DNA from: Paracraurococcus ruber | Lineage (GTDB): Bacteria > Pseudomonadota > Alphaproteobacteria > Acetobacterales > Acetobacteraceae | Reading direction: 5' to 3' | DNA: 64,000 nt | Assembly: GCF_004353985.1 (NCBI RefSeq) | Contig: NZ_SMOA01000003.1 | Location: 1 to 64,000 of the forward strand | Part shown: piece by piece, positions 29,736 through 38,719 of the stretch | How positions within the stretch are numbered: position 1 is the stretch's first letter | Layout: each line of letters starts with the position of its first letter | Made by a program: the position numbers and the translations under genes | Notes under the pieces: generated by a model | The model's database searches: none | What the model saw: only the letters and a program-made list of their open reading frames with translations | What the model was told of the DNA's origin: nothing

Positions 29736-32023
29736 TACTCGGAGCCTCCCGATCCACTGCCGGAGCCGGTGCTGCCATTGAGGTACGGGGCGCGGGCGAA
29801 GATGATCGCCCGGCCGTCGCCGTTCAGGGTGATGGTCAGCCCACCCAAGCTGCCAAACGCGTAGCCGCTGCCTGGCCGCGTCAAGCTGATGCCGGCGGTC
29901 AGGGCGACATTGCCCGAACCCGTAATGGCGTTGCTGGCGATGTCGTTCGTCGCGTTCCGCGGCACGGTCGCCGGACCGATGAAGGCGAACCCGCTGGTAT
30001 TGCCGCTGCGGTCCACCGACCGGATGGCGAAGTACCGCACATCGGCCGGGTTGTAGCCGCTGAGGGTGATGAAGTTCGTCCGGCTGCGGGCGACCTGGTA
30101 ATAGCCGCTGGTCGTCGGGCTCTCCCAGACCTCGACATTGTCCAGGTCCGCGTCGGCCGCATTGGTCCAGCGGATGACGAAGCCCTTCGGCACGGCCGTG
30201 ACGGTCGCGCCAGTCGGCGCGCCTGGCGCCGTGGTGTCGGGCGCGCCGGTGGCGGTGGCGGTGCCGGTCCAGGGGCTGCTGGCGAGCTGGGCGATGGCCC
30301 GCACCCGCACATCGTAGCCGACGCCCGAGAGGACCGGCGCGATGACGAAGCGGGTCGACGGATCCGCGACCTGCACCGTCGCCCATGGCGTGCTGCCGGT
30401 GACGCGCCAGTTGACCTCGTAGGCGGTGACGAAGGGGTGCGCCGCGGCGGTCCAGGACACCGCCAGCGCCGGCACCGTGCCGCCATCGCCCTGCAGCGCG
30501 GTGGTGGCGGCGATGGTCAGGCCGGTGGGGGCAGGGATGGTCAGCGGGTCGACCAGCGTGGTGGTCGGCACGTTCGGCACGCCGGCGGCGACGTCATAGG
30601 TCCAGGCGTAGGCGGCGACCTGTTCCTCCTGGAAGGTCGCGTTGACGGTGCCCTGGGCCGGATCGAAGGACCAGGCGACGACCCGGAACGGCTTCGCCGA
30701 CCAGCCGAAGTCCGGCAGCGTCAGCGCCACGGTGTCCCACACCTTCAGCGTCAGCCCGGCATAGCGAAGCGGCGCCTTTACCACCAAGGGCGCGCGCATG
30801 CGCTTCAGGGTCTGCAGCGCGAGGCGGCGGGCGTGGTCCTGGTTGATGACGAAGCGGTACTCCACCTCCCGCCAGATGTCCTCGCCATCCGCGGCCCGGG
30901 CGGTGCTGTCCTGGATGTTCAGGAATTCCGCTGCCTGCCAGTATTTCTGCGGCTCGACATAGGTGCCCTTGATGCCGTTGAAGAGCTCGGCCCGGGTCGG
31001 CTTGGTCTGTACCTCGATCGTGCCGGCGAAGTCGCTGGCCGTGAGGGTGGCGGAGGGCGAGACATAGGCCCCGGCGAAGAGCTGGTAGGCGCCAGCGACG
31101 TAGGTCAGCGCGCCGGCGCCGGCCGTCAGCATCTGCTCCATGATGTCGATCGGCTTCTCGTCCAGCGTGAAGCTGCCATTCAGCCTGTAGCGCGGCTGGG
31201 TCAGCGTGCCGGACAGGTTCAGCGGGACCGCTTCATCGCTGATGTTGGCCGCGGCGATGATGGTGGCGTCGTCATACTCGCCGCTGGCGCAGGCCAGGCC
31301 ATCACTGCTGGTCAGGTAGTCCCGGATGCACAGCGCCCAGTTGTCGGTCCAGTAGGTGCTGCTGCTGCGCGGGTCGAACACCTTCTTGCCGCGGATGGTG
31401 AAGCTGACATTCGGGATGCCGTTCTGGAACAGATCCTTGTCGAAGGTCAGGTTGACGATGGCATAGGCGCAGCCCTGCAGCTTGTGCGCGCTGGACCAGC
31501 CATCGGGGCTGGCGGAGATCAGGCCGGCATCGGCGACCGTCTGGGTGCCGTCATAGAGGCCGAGGACGAACTTGCCCGTCTTGCTGCCGCCGAACCGGCC
31601 GCCCGACATGGTGCCGCCGCTGTAGATGCTGCCGTCCAGCAGGGAGAAGGATTCATCGTTGATGTGGATCGCCTCGAAGGCGTCGATCGGGTGCGCCGTC
31701 AGGGCGATGACCAGCCAGAGCTTCTCCTGATAGACGCCGCCGGAGAACGCATAGACGATGCTGCCGCTGATCTTCGCGCGGCCATAGACCACCCGGCGTG
31801 GCGACACAGGCGACCGGATCAGCTGCTTACTGTCCTGGGCGTTCTGCTGGACCGATTTTTGGCTGCCCTGGAAAAGCATGCCGAGGCCGACCGAGATGAC
31901 GGCACCAAGCACGGCGCCAGCGATAATGGCACCCTGCACCCCAAGGATGGCGATGACGGCGGGCGCAGTCGCCACGATGGCGGAGGCCGCAGCGGCGACC
32001 ACGGCGATGGCAATGGGCGGCAT
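29735..32023 (-). CDS. Tail tip / host specificity protein (J-like)
   Basis: 762 residues from ATG 32023. A hydrophobic N-terminal segment (A-A-A-A-S-A-I-V-A-T) is followed by Q-D-S-K-Q-L-I-R-S-P-V-S-P-R-R-V-V-Y-G, a characteristic opening of phage tail-tip proteins of the lambda J type. Two fibronectin-III-like domains lie at ~510-700 (A-V-S-W-T-A-A, V-T-A-V-P-K-G-F-V-I-R-W). It forms the tail tip and contacts the host receptor. The frame extends upstream without homology. Confidence 0.85.
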   Translation of the reverse strand: MPPIAIAVVAAAASAIVATAPAVIAILGVQGAIIAGAVLGAVISVGLGMLFQGSQKSVQQNAQDSKQLIRSPVSPRRVVYGRAKISGSIVYAFSGGVYQEKLWLVIALTAHPIDAFEAIHINDESFSLLDGSIYSGGTMSGGRFGGSKTGKFVLGLYDGTQTVADAGLISASPDGWSSAHKLQGCAYAIVNLTFDKDLFQNGIPNVSFTIRGKKVFDPRSSSTYWTDNWALCIRDYLTSSDGLACASGEYDDATIIAAANISDEAVPLNLSGTLTQPRYRLNGSFTLDEKPIDIMEQMLTAGAGALTYVAGAYQLFAGAYVSPSATLTASDFAGTIEVQTKPTRAELFNGIKGTYVEPQKYWQAAEFLNIQDSTARAADGEDIWREVEYRFVINQDHARRLALQTLKRMRAPLVVKAPLRYAGLTLKVWDTVALTLPDFGWSAKPFRVVAWSFDPAQGTVNATFQEEQVAAYAWTYDVAAGVPNVPTTTLVDPLTIPAPTGLTIAATTALQGDGGTVPALAVSWTAAAHPFVTAYEVNWRVTGSTPWATVQVADPSTRFVIAPVLSGVGYDVRVRAIAQLASSPWTGTATATGAPDTTAPGAPTGATVTAVPKGFVIRWTNAADADLDNVEVWESPTTSGYYQVARSRTNFITLSGYNPADVRYFAIRSVDRSGNTSGFAFIGPATVPRNATNDIASNAITGSGNVALTAGISLTRPGSGYAFGSLGGLTITLNGDGRAIIFARAPYLNGSTGSGSGSGGSE

Positions 32024-32085
32024 GAGAACTCCGTTGCGCGGGCGTGGCGACCGGCGATAGGCTGCTTGTCCTCTCGGAGGCCCCG

Positions 32086-32445
32086 ATGCGCCTGCTGCTG
32101 GCTCTGCTGCCGCTCTGCGGCTGCGCCATGGCGACCGATCTCGTCGCCAGGCCGACCGGCGGGTATCCGGCTGTCCGGTTCGTGGAGACCGTGCGGTTCG
32201 ATGGGCCGGTCGGGCTGACCGTGCTGGAATTCCCCGCCGGATCAGCCCTTGTGGCAGACCGCCGCCGCGCCGATGGCGTGACGCTCTACTGTGGCCACAT
32301 GGTGGTCCGGGACAGCTTGGCCGCCGTCCCCATGCCGGTCTGCGCCGAACGCAGCGGCGCGGCGCTGATCCTAATGGCGGAGCGGTCGGCCGGCCGGATC
32401 GAGCGGACCCCGCCGCCCGGCGCCGTGGAGGAGACCCGGCTCTAA
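32086..32445 (+). CDS. Counter-oriented lipoprotein gene inside the tail operon
   Basis: 119 residues from ATG 32086 (TCGGAGG just upstream; an earlier in-frame ATG at 32044 lacks a ribosome site). The N-terminus, M-R-L-L-L-A-L-L-P-L-C-G-C, is a short lipoprotein signal with a lipobox-like L-C-G-C. The mature part is beta-rich with two further cysteines. It is the only rightward gene within about 28 kb of leftward genes, which marks it as a moron, expressible in the lysogen. Lipoproteins next to J in other phages can block superinfection; that role is inference. Confidence 0.7.
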   Translation: MRLLLALLPLCGCAMATDLVARPTGGYPAVRFVETVRFDGPVGLTVLEFPAGSALVADRRRADGVTLYCGHMVVRDSLAAVPMPVCAERSGAALILMAERSAGRIERTPPPGAVEETRL

Positions 32446-32873
32446 ATCGCCCAGGTCCGCCGCGCCATCCGCAGCGGCACGTAGCGCAGCCCGTCCAGGC
32501 CGGTGACCGCCACCCGGTGGTCCACCACCACACCCAGCAGCAGCATGTTCCCGGCCTCGACCAGCGCCCAGTCGCCGCGCTGGGCGAAGGCCGGCGGGAT
32601 CTCGGGCGAGCCGAACTCCGCCATGGTCCGCTCCGCCGCGGCCTCGAAGCCGCCCAGGTCGCGCAGGATGGCGTCCAGCTCGGCTTCGCTGCCGTAGGCG
32701 CCGCGCAGCCAGGCGATGGGATCCTCGCCGGTCAGCGCCAGGGCGACGTCGCCGGCGAAGGAGCCGCAGTCCTGGCCGCCATACCAGAAGGGCTGGTCGC
32801 GCCGGGCGTCCAGCAGATCCGCCAGCCTCTCCGGCCAGTCCGGCAGGCGGGCGCGGGTGGGGGGCAGCCTCAT
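32442..32873 (-). CDS. DUF6950/NlpC-P60-like tail protein
   Basis: 143 residues. F-W-Y-G-G-Q-D-C-G-S-F-A-G-D is the cysteine segment and V-V-V-D-H-R-V-A-V-T the histidine segment of an NlpC/P60-like hydrolase fold. In siphoviruses the equivalent gene (lambda K position) lies between the minor tail proteins and J and helps cross the cell wall. Start overlaps the previous stop (ATGA). Its end overlaps the rightward lipoprotein gene by four bases. Confidence 0.75.
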   Translation of the reverse strand: MRLPPTRARLPDWPERLADLLDARRDQPFWYGGQDCGSFAGDVALALTGEDPIAWLRGAYGSEAELDAILRDLGGFEAAAERTMAEFGSPEIPPAFAQRGDWALVEAGNMLLLGVVVDHRVAVTGLDGLRYVPLRMARRTWAI

Positions 32874-33466
32874 TTGATCTTGCCCTTCGCGTCGGCTTCC
32901 CACCAGGACCGGTTGGGCCAGATCAGCTCCTTCTCCACCGTGGCCGGGACGAAGGCCAAGCCCTTGTCCCCGGGGTAGAGCCGTTCCTGATCCTCCGGCG
33001 TGAAGCGGCGGACCTTCGGGCGCTCCCAGTCGGCCAGCCGGTTCAGCAGCTTCACGCTGACCGTCGCCGTCTCGCCCATGCGGATGTCGAGCATGTCCAT
33101 CCGGCCGCGGAAGACCACCAGCGGGTCGGACAGCGGCAGCCAGGTCGCCTGGTCCAGCAGCACTTCGTACACCACGCCGGCGCGGCCCTGGTATTCCTGG
33201 TTGAGCGCGATCGAGACGCTGTCCCGCGGCACGCCTGACAGGGAGACCGACAGGTCATAGGCGCGCAGCTCGGCGCTTTCCTCGACCACGGAGATCGCGC
33301 CCAGGCCGCCGACGCCCAGGAAGATCTGCCCGCCGATGGTGATGTCCGACGGGCTGCCGTTGATGCGGACGAAGCCGGAGGGGAAGTCCAGCGACACGGC
33401 GACGGTGCGGGCCGGGGTTTCGGAGGTGATGGCGGTCGACACCGCCGTGGTCATGGAACGGGGCAT
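32870..33466 (-). CDS. Minor tail protein
   Basis: 198 residues, beta-rich: V-A-V-S-L-D-F-P-S-G-F-V-R-I-N-G and a central D-L-S-V-S-L-S-G-V. Its position between the DUF6950 protein and a larger minor tail protein corresponds to lambda L/M-type tail-tip proteins. The stop of the previous gene abuts its start. No catalytic motif. Confidence 0.65.
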   Translation of the reverse strand: MPRSMTTAVSTAITSETPARTVAVSLDFPSGFVRINGSPSDITIGGQIFLGVGGLGAISVVEESAELRAYDLSVSLSGVPRDSVSIALNQEYQGRAGVVYEVLLDQATWLPLSDPLVVFRGRMDMLDIRMGETATVSVKLLNRLADWERPKVRRFTPEDQERLYPGDKGLAFVPATVEKELIWPNRSWWEADAKGKIK

Positions 33467-34656
33467 CAGAACAGCGCCTCTTCCATCTGCAGGGTCGTGC
33501 TGGCGAACACCCCTCGCTCGTACTCCATGCCCAGCTGGTCATCCGTGACCATCCAGACCGCCTTCGGCGCCAGCAGCTCCAGCGGCGTGTCGGCATTCGG
33601 GCTGCGGCGGATGTCCGGCGTGATGGGCACCGCCAGGGACTGCGTCCGGGTGACCGTGGCGGTGGTGGTGTCGATGTAGAGGGTGACCGCGCCGGCTTCG
33701 AGCTGCGCGCCGCCGGTCAGGATGGTGCCGCTGCTGGTCTGGGCGCTGCCGCCATTGGCGGTGACCGGGACGATCCAGCTGACCGCGCTGGTGGTGCTGC
33801 TGTCGACCACGCAGGTGACCCAGAACCGATACCAGCCGCCGGCGACAGAGCGCGTCTGCACGTCCACCAGCGTCGCGGTGCCCAGGGTGCTGGTGGTGCC
33901 CAGGGCGCCGGTGGACAGGTTCACCCATTGCCGGATGCCATTGGTCTGGCCGGCGTTGGACAGCTGGATATAGGCCCAGCCCATCGTCCCGGCCTTCAGC
34001 CAGGCGGAGAAGGTGTAGGTGGCGCCGGCGGTGATGGTGCGGGCCTGGGATGCGAAGCCGCCGCTGGTGCTGGTGCAGGTCAGCGTGTCGGCGGTGGTCG
34101 GGCCCAGCGGGCCGGCCGAGGTGTTCGCCGTGGCGGTGATGGTGCCGCTTTTCGTCCAGGCGGCATTGTCCAGGGCATTGGACTGCAGCAGCAGGTTGGT
34201 ACTGGTGCGGTCGGTCATGGCGACGTCGTCCGTCACCATGCGCAGCTGCGGCCGGCCATCGGGCCCGGTCCAGCCGAAGATATCGCCGGCGCGGAAGGCG
34301 AAGCTGCCGCCATCGAAGCCGGTCACCAGCAGCGTGCCGCCGGTCTGGCTGCCGGAGAGGACCCGGCGGCCGACACTGTCCGCGCCGCCGTCGCCCTTCC
34401 GGGGCATGTGCGTCGGGCCCCAGGTGAACCGCCCGGCGCGGCCGCGCAGGCCGGCCAGGAAGGCCTGCATGATGCGCCACTGCGCCTCCGGCAGGGTGTT
34501 CCAGCGGACCTCTGCCGCCCATTTCGCGCCGGGCAGCGCCAGGGTCTGTTCCGTGCCATCGAAGGGGCTGCGGCCGCCGGACTGGGTGTTGGCGGCCAGG
34601 CCGAACCGGATGCTGTTCGGGTTCCGGATGGCGGCGGGGAAGGCGACGATCGGCAT
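33466..34656 (-). CDS. Minor tail protein with inserted sugar-binding-like domain
   Basis: 396 residues. Residues 1-130 and 335-396 read as one conserved tail domain (F-L-A-G-L-R-G-R-A-G-R-F-T-W-G-P, A-P-K-A-V-W-M-V). They are split by about 200 residues opening S-T-N-L-L-L-Q-S-N-A-L-D-N-A-A-W-T-K, a phage jelly-roll 'NLLLQS' module that often binds carbohydrate. This may give the tail extra surface binding. Confidence 0.7.
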   Translation of the reverse strand: MPIVAFPAAIRNPNSIRFGLAANTQSGGRSPFDGTEQTLALPGAKWAAEVRWNTLPEAQWRIMQAFLAGLRGRAGRFTWGPTHMPRKGDGGADSVGRRVLSGSQTGGTLLVTGFDGGSFAFRAGDIFGWTGPDGRPQLRMVTDDVAMTDRTSTNLLLQSNALDNAAWTKSGTITATANTSAGPLGPTTADTLTCTSTSGGFASQARTITAGATYTFSAWLKAGTMGWAYIQLSNAGQTNGIRQWVNLSTGALGTTSTLGTATLVDVQTRSVAGGWYRFWVTCVVDSSTTSAVSWIVPVTANGGSAQTSSGTILTGGAQLEAGAVTLYIDTTTATVTRTQSLAVPITPDIRRSPNADTPLELLAPKAVWMVTDDQLGMEYERGVFASTTLQMEEALF

Positions 34657-34657
34657 C

Positions 34658-36559
34658 TCAGACCCTCCGCCCGAACGTCTTGGCCAGGTTGCCGCCGCGG
34701 TTGACCTTGGCCGCCAAGTTGCCCTCGCTGGCCGCCAGGATGGCCGGCAGGCGGCGGGCCAGCACGGCGTCGATCCGCTGTTCCACGCCGGCCTCGGCGC
34801 CGCGGGCGTCGATCTGGATCACCGCGCCCCCGCCCCCGCCATCCATCGTCACCGGGATGCTGCGGCCGTCGGGCAGCGGCACATAGGCCTCGGGACGCCG
34901 CGCCTCGCCGAAGATGGCGACCTGCGGCGACCGTGCGACGCCGCCGCCCGCGTAGCTGTGCAGCGGCAGCGGGCCCAGCGGCGTCATCACGCCGCCGCGG
35001 GCGAAGGCGAATCCCTGGGAGGCAAAGCTACTCGCCTGGTTGCTCAGGCTGTTCAGCGTGCTGCTGGTCGGCAAGCCGCCCGCCGTATAGCCGCCGCCGA
35101 ATGCATTTCCGAACAAGTCACTGAACAGGCTGTTGAACACGCCGCTCAGGCCGCCCGATCCGCCCGACCCACCCAGGGAGTTATTCAGCGCCTGCTCCAG
35201 CGGCCGGGTGATGAATGCCCGCTCGATCAGCCGCGCAACACCCTGCTCCAACCGCTTCAGCGCGTCGCCGGCCTTGCCGCTGCCGGTGATCATCCCATCG
35301 AAGGCGGAGGTGAAGACGGTGGCGATTTCCCGGCCGGAGACCGCGACTTCCTGGTTCTTCTTATCCAGCTTGTCGAGCGTCTCGATGTACTGGTCCTGCA
35401 ACAGCCGGGTGACTTCCTGCACCCGCTCCGGCGAGAGGCCCAGCGGCCCGCCTTCCCGGTCCTGCGTCTGCAGGAACAGGTTCCCGGCGCTGTTCACCTT
35501 GGCCAGGCTGTCGGTCAGGCGCTGGAAGGCAGCCGCAGCCGGATCCACGCTGTTCGCCACCGCCTGGGCCTCACGGGCGATGCGCTGCTGCAGATCCTCG
35601 AAGCCAGCCAGCGGGTCGCCGGGCTCGCGCGTGGCGCGGGCGCTGCGCTCCCGCGGGCTGCGCTCCGGCTTATCCTCCGGCTTGTCCTGCCCGAAGCCCA
35701 GGCCGCCGAAGTTCACGGTGCCGTCCGGGCGGACCCGGGAGTTCAGGGCCGCGGCCTGCTCATTCAGCCGGCGCGCCAGGTCTTCCTGGGCGGCGATCTG
35801 CCGCCCCACGCGCGCTAGGTCGTCCGCCCGCCGCCGAACCTCCCGCTGCCCAAGGCGGAGCTCACCCGGGTCGGTCGCGTCGAAGGTGCCCGTGATGTCG
35901 GACACGATCCTGCCGCGCTGCTGCTGCAGGGATTGCAGCTGCAGGCCGGCCCGGGCGGCTTCCAGGTTCGTGGAGTCCTGGACCGACTTGAACTGCTCTT
36001 CCCGCAGGCGGGCGGTGCGCTGCGTCGCCGTCTCGACCAGCTCGGTGTAGGACTTGATCGCGGTGCCGGCGCGCTGGATGCCGAGGGCGTACTGCTCGGC
36101 CGCCGTGGCGCCGAGTTCCTTGTTCAGCGCCTCCACCCGCTTGGCCGCCTCATCGGCGTCCTTGCCTAGGCCGAGGAACTGCGCCGCCAGGATGCCGACG
36201 GTCAGCACGGCGCCGGCGATCGCGCCGCCGGTGCCGAAGACGCCCAGGAACTGGCTGCCCTGCTGGCTCAGCGCCGTCAGCGCGGACTGGCCCGACTGCA
36301 CCTGGACGGCGAAGTCCTGGATCTGGAAGCCAGCGCTGCCGATGGTGCGGCCCAGGCCGCTGAAGCGGGTCTCCGCCTCCTTCGCCGCCTCCGAGATCGC
36401 CGGCAGCCCGCTGCTGCGCGAGCCGACCCGCTGCGCCGCCGCTTCCAGCCGGCGCAGGCTTTCCTCGCCGGCCGTGCCCAGGCTGCGCAACGTGCTCTGG
36501 ACGTTCTCCGCGTCCCGCACCGAAAGCGTCAGGGTGATCGCCCGGGTGGAGCCGCTCAT
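34658..36559 (-). CDS. Tail tape measure protein
   Basis: 633 residues. N-terminal helices (S-L-G-T-A-G-E-E-S-L-R-R-L), a hydrophobic stretch at ~105-130, long coiled coils to ~450, then the typical tape-measure C-terminus F-A-R-G-G-V-M-T-P and V-A-I-F-G-E-A-R-R-P-E-A-Y-V-P-L. It sets tail length and passes through the tail tube. Short for the family, predicting a shorter tail. Start overlaps the frameshift gene upstream. Confidence 0.9.
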   Translation of the reverse strand: MSGSTRAITLTLSVRDAENVQSTLRSLGTAGEESLRRLEAAAQRVGSRSSGLPAISEAAKEAETRFSGLGRTIGSAGFQIQDFAVQVQSGQSALTALSQQGSQFLGVFGTGGAIAGAVLTVGILAAQFLGLGKDADEAAKRVEALNKELGATAAEQYALGIQRAGTAIKSYTELVETATQRTARLREEQFKSVQDSTNLEAARAGLQLQSLQQQRGRIVSDITGTFDATDPGELRLGQREVRRRADDLARVGRQIAAQEDLARRLNEQAAALNSRVRPDGTVNFGGLGFGQDKPEDKPERSPRERSARATREPGDPLAGFEDLQQRIAREAQAVANSVDPAAAAFQRLTDSLAKVNSAGNLFLQTQDREGGPLGLSPERVQEVTRLLQDQYIETLDKLDKKNQEVAVSGREIATVFTSAFDGMITGSGKAGDALKRLEQGVARLIERAFITRPLEQALNNSLGGSGGSGGLSGVFNSLFSDLFGNAFGGGYTAGGLPTSSTLNSLSNQASSFASQGFAFARGGVMTPLGPLPLHSYAGGGVARSPQVAIFGEARRPEAYVPLPDGRSIPVTMDGGGGGAVIQIDARGAEAGVEQRIDAVLARRLPAILAASEGNLAAKVNRGGNLAKTFGRRV

Positions 36560-36900
36560 TCGGTCTTCTCCGTCCGCTCCGCCCGCCCGGCCATGATGCC
36601 GTCAGCCGCCGCCGCCAGCAGTACGGCGGCCACCTGGCTAGGCACGCCGGCCGCCCGCGCCAGCGCCACCGCGCCGGCCATGTCCACCGTCACCGCCGTC
36701 CAGCCGCCGCCGGCCAGGCAGGTCTCCGCGGCGCGCAGGCAGGCCGCACCTTCGGGGGACCGCGGCCGGTCCTGGTCGCCAGGGCAGTCAGCGCAGGTGG
36801 CGGGTTCCCCTACGCCGCCGGGCCAGGCGGGGCGGCCGGGGCAGCCGGCGCAGGATTCGGCGCCCCTGCCGTACCGCCACTGGCAGAAGCGCCGGAGCCG
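36556..36900 (-). CDS. T-part of G/GT tail assembly chaperone (-1 frame)
   Basis: 114 residues in the -1 frame relative to the G-like gene. It has no start codon where needed (GTA at the expected place), so it should be made only as a fusion through the slippery site at 36900-36906, giving a protein of about 254 residues. The extension has a Cys cluster, C-A-G-C and C-A-D-C plus two later cysteines, possibly binding metal. Lies between tail tube and tape measure exactly as in lambda. Confidence 0.8.
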   Translation of the reverse strand, partial: RLRRFCQWRYGRGAESCAGCPGRPAWPGGVGEPATCADCPGDQDRPRSPEGAACLRAAETCLAGGGWTAVTVDMAGAVALARAAGVPSQVAAVLLAAAADGIMAGRAERTEKTE

Positions 36901-37319
36901 TTTCCCTCCGCACTCAGCGCATCCAGCGGTTCGCTGTAGGCCAGGAAGAAGGCGCGGCCGACCAGCGGCTCCGCCGCGAAGGCGGCGCAGGCGGCGGGCG
37001 TCAGCGGCAGGGGCAGCCCATCGTCCCCGCCGATGCCTTCCCATTCCACGATGCCGTAGCGGGCCATGGCTTCCAGGGTGAACTGCCAGACCAGGCCCTG
37101 CAGCCAGGCTGCGTTCGCGCCGGTCTGGCCATTCGGGTCATGCGGCGTGCCGGCCTTGGCCGCATCCTCCGCCTCCCGCTTCAACTCGGCGACGCGGGTG
37201 GTCGCCTCGGCCAGCGCCGCTTCGCGGACGGCGGTGGTCAGCGGGCGGACCTTCACCCGCACGCCGTAGGGCAGCGCCGGCAGCCAGTATTCGCCCCGGG
37301 CGACGGTCAGGCGCAGCAT
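36810..37319 (-). CDS. G-like tail assembly chaperone
   Basis: 169 residues (ATG 37319, overlapping the tail tube stop). N-terminal fold M-L-R-L-T-V-A-R-G-E-Y-W-L-P, helices in the middle and a flexible Ser/Gly/Ala/Pro tail after the slippery site. In siphoviruses the G protein and its G-T fusion coat the tape measure during tail assembly and are absent from the virion. Confidence 0.75.
   Translation of the reverse strand: MLRLTVARGEYWLPALPYGVRVKVRPLTTAVREAALAEATTRVAELKREAEDAAKAGTPHDPNGQTGANAAWLQGLVWQFTLEAMARYGIVEWEGIGGDDGLPLPLTPAACAAFAAEPLVGRAFFLAYSEPLDALSAEGNGSGASASGGTAGAPNPAPAAPAAPPGPAA
36900..36906 (-). promoter_or_regulatory. Programmed -1 frameshift site GGGAAAC
   Basis: On the minus strand the zero frame reads GAG-GGA-AAC, giving the heptamer G-GGA-AAC of the X-XXY-YYZ type (lambda uses GGGAAAG). 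It lies 90 bases before the zero-frame stop, inside the overlap with the -1 frame. Confidence 0.8.
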
Positions 37320-38269
37320 CAGTAGGACGCCACCTGGTTCTTCAGCGTCACCTGCAGCAGGCACTGCGCCGTGCTGTCATAGGCGGCGATGAAGGGCAGG
37401 TTGATGCTGATCCCGCGCGGGCCGTCCACCGGCCGCTTCTGCCGCTGGAAGAAGACCCGCGGGTACAGGAAGGTGATCGAGGTGTTGGCGTCGATCGTCA
37501 GGGAGTATTCCACGCTGGTTGCCGTGCCGTTCGTGGCCAGCGTGACCTGGGTGTAGTCCCTGAACCGCAGCGTCAGCTCGCCGCTGCCCTGCCGCTGGCC
37601 GAAGTCGATGCCTTCGGCCTGGTTGTCCGACCGCACGGTATCGTTCACCAACTGCATGTTGTTGGTGAAGCGGATGGTGCCGCCGGTGACCGCGCCGAGG
37701 GTGCTGCCACCCTGCCTGATGGTGCCGGTCGGGCGCTGGAAGCGGCGGAAGCTGGTGTTCACCGGCGTGCCGGCGCCGGAGCTGGCGGCCGTCACCTCCT
37801 GCATCGCCAGCAGGCCGATGGTCGCATCCGCGGCGCCGGTGTCGGAGATGGCGATCTCCATGCTGTTCGCCCGCGCGCCCAGCATGCGCTCGAACTGGGT
37901 GATGTCCGGGAAAGCCTTCTCGAAGCCCCAGGACGGCAGGGCAGTGGAGCCCGACTTGAAGACGTGGGTGAAGTTCACCGACCCGGAGGTGGTCGGGCTG
38001 CCCATCAGCTTGCGCAGCCAGCGACCGAAATGGACCGTATCCAGCGGCACCCGCGCATCGCCGGTGACCGCCAGCTTGCCGTAGTAGGGATCGGCCGCGT
38101 CGGCGTTCGGGTTCGCGGAAAGGATCTCGTCCTGCGACAGCTCCTGGTCGCCGCCCAGCGTGAAGCTGAAGCAGGGATACTGGTCCCAGTTGCCGGTCGG
38201 GGCGACGTTCTCCGTCGTCTCGATCTTGCCGTAGAGCTTGAAGCTTGAACCCTGTGCGCCGACAGGCAT
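37319..38269 (-). CDS. Major tail tube protein
   Basis: 316 residues, beta-rich. It starts M-P-V-G-A-Q-G-S-S-F-K-L-Y-G-K-I-E-T, with D-Y-T-Q-V-T-L-A in the C-terminal domain. Position immediately before the G/GT pair is diagnostic for the tube protein. No obvious Ig-like appendage. It polymerises as hexamer rings around the tape measure. Confidence 0.8.
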   Translation of the reverse strand: MPVGAQGSSFKLYGKIETTENVAPTGNWDQYPCFSFTLGGDQELSQDEILSANPNADAADPYYGKLAVTGDARVPLDTVHFGRWLRKLMGSPTTSGSVNFTHVFKSGSTALPSWGFEKAFPDITQFERMLGARANSMEIAISDTGAADATIGLLAMQEVTAASSGAGTPVNTSFRRFQRPTGTIRQGGSTLGAVTGGTIRFTNNMQLVNDTVRSDNQAEGIDFGQRQGSGELTLRFRDYTQVTLATNGTATSVEYSLTIDANTSITFLYPRVFFQRQKRPVDGPRGISINLPFIAAYDSTAQCLLQVTLKNQVASY

Positions 38270-38278
38270 GGCAGCCTC

Positions 38279-38716
38279 CTATGCGAGATCGCGGACCATG
38301 GCCGCAGCGGTGATGTCGATCTGCGCCCAGGCGCGGGCGCGGGTGAAGGTCTCACCCTCGGACAGCGTCATGCCGTCCATCAGGATCGGCCCGAAGGCAG
38401 GGTCCGGGGTCCAGCCCAGCAGCGCGTCCCGCACCTGCACGAAGCAGTCCATGAACCGTTCCGACGCATCCTGGCCGCGGTCATCGGCGGCGGTGGAGAC
38501 GGCGATCACCACCGAAAGCTGGACCTGCATGCCCTGGTCCAGGCTGGACAGCTGGTCGTCGCCGTCCGGGGTGATGCCGGCCAGCAGCACGAAGGCATGG
38601 GGCACGGGGAATTCGTCCGCCTGGATGGCGCGCTTGTAGTCGATCGCGCCGGCGACGCGGCCGGAGAAGATTGGGCACTGCGCCTTCAGGCGCGGGATGA
38701 CGGCGGAGGGGCGCAT
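38279..38716 (-). CDS. Tail terminator protein
   Basis: 145 residues: I-P-R-L-K-A-Q-C-P-I-F at the start and R-F-M-D-C-F-V-Q-V-R-D-A-L-L-G-W. It has the size and location (just upstream of the tube gene) of gp37/U-like tail completion proteins that cap the tail and join it to the head. Confidence 0.65.
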   Translation of the reverse strand: MRPSAVIPRLKAQCPIFSGRVAGAIDYKRAIQADEFPVPHAFVLLAGITPDGDDQLSSLDQGMQVQLSVVIAVSTAADDRGQDASERFMDCFVQVRDALLGWTPDPAFGPILMDGMTLSEGETFTRARAWAQIDITAAAMVRDLA

Positions 38717-38719
38717 GCG

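Noticed and set aside
24014-36559. Diversity-generating retroelement linked to tail genes
   Set aside because: No reverse transcriptase and no template/variable repeat pair were seen near the fibre genes.
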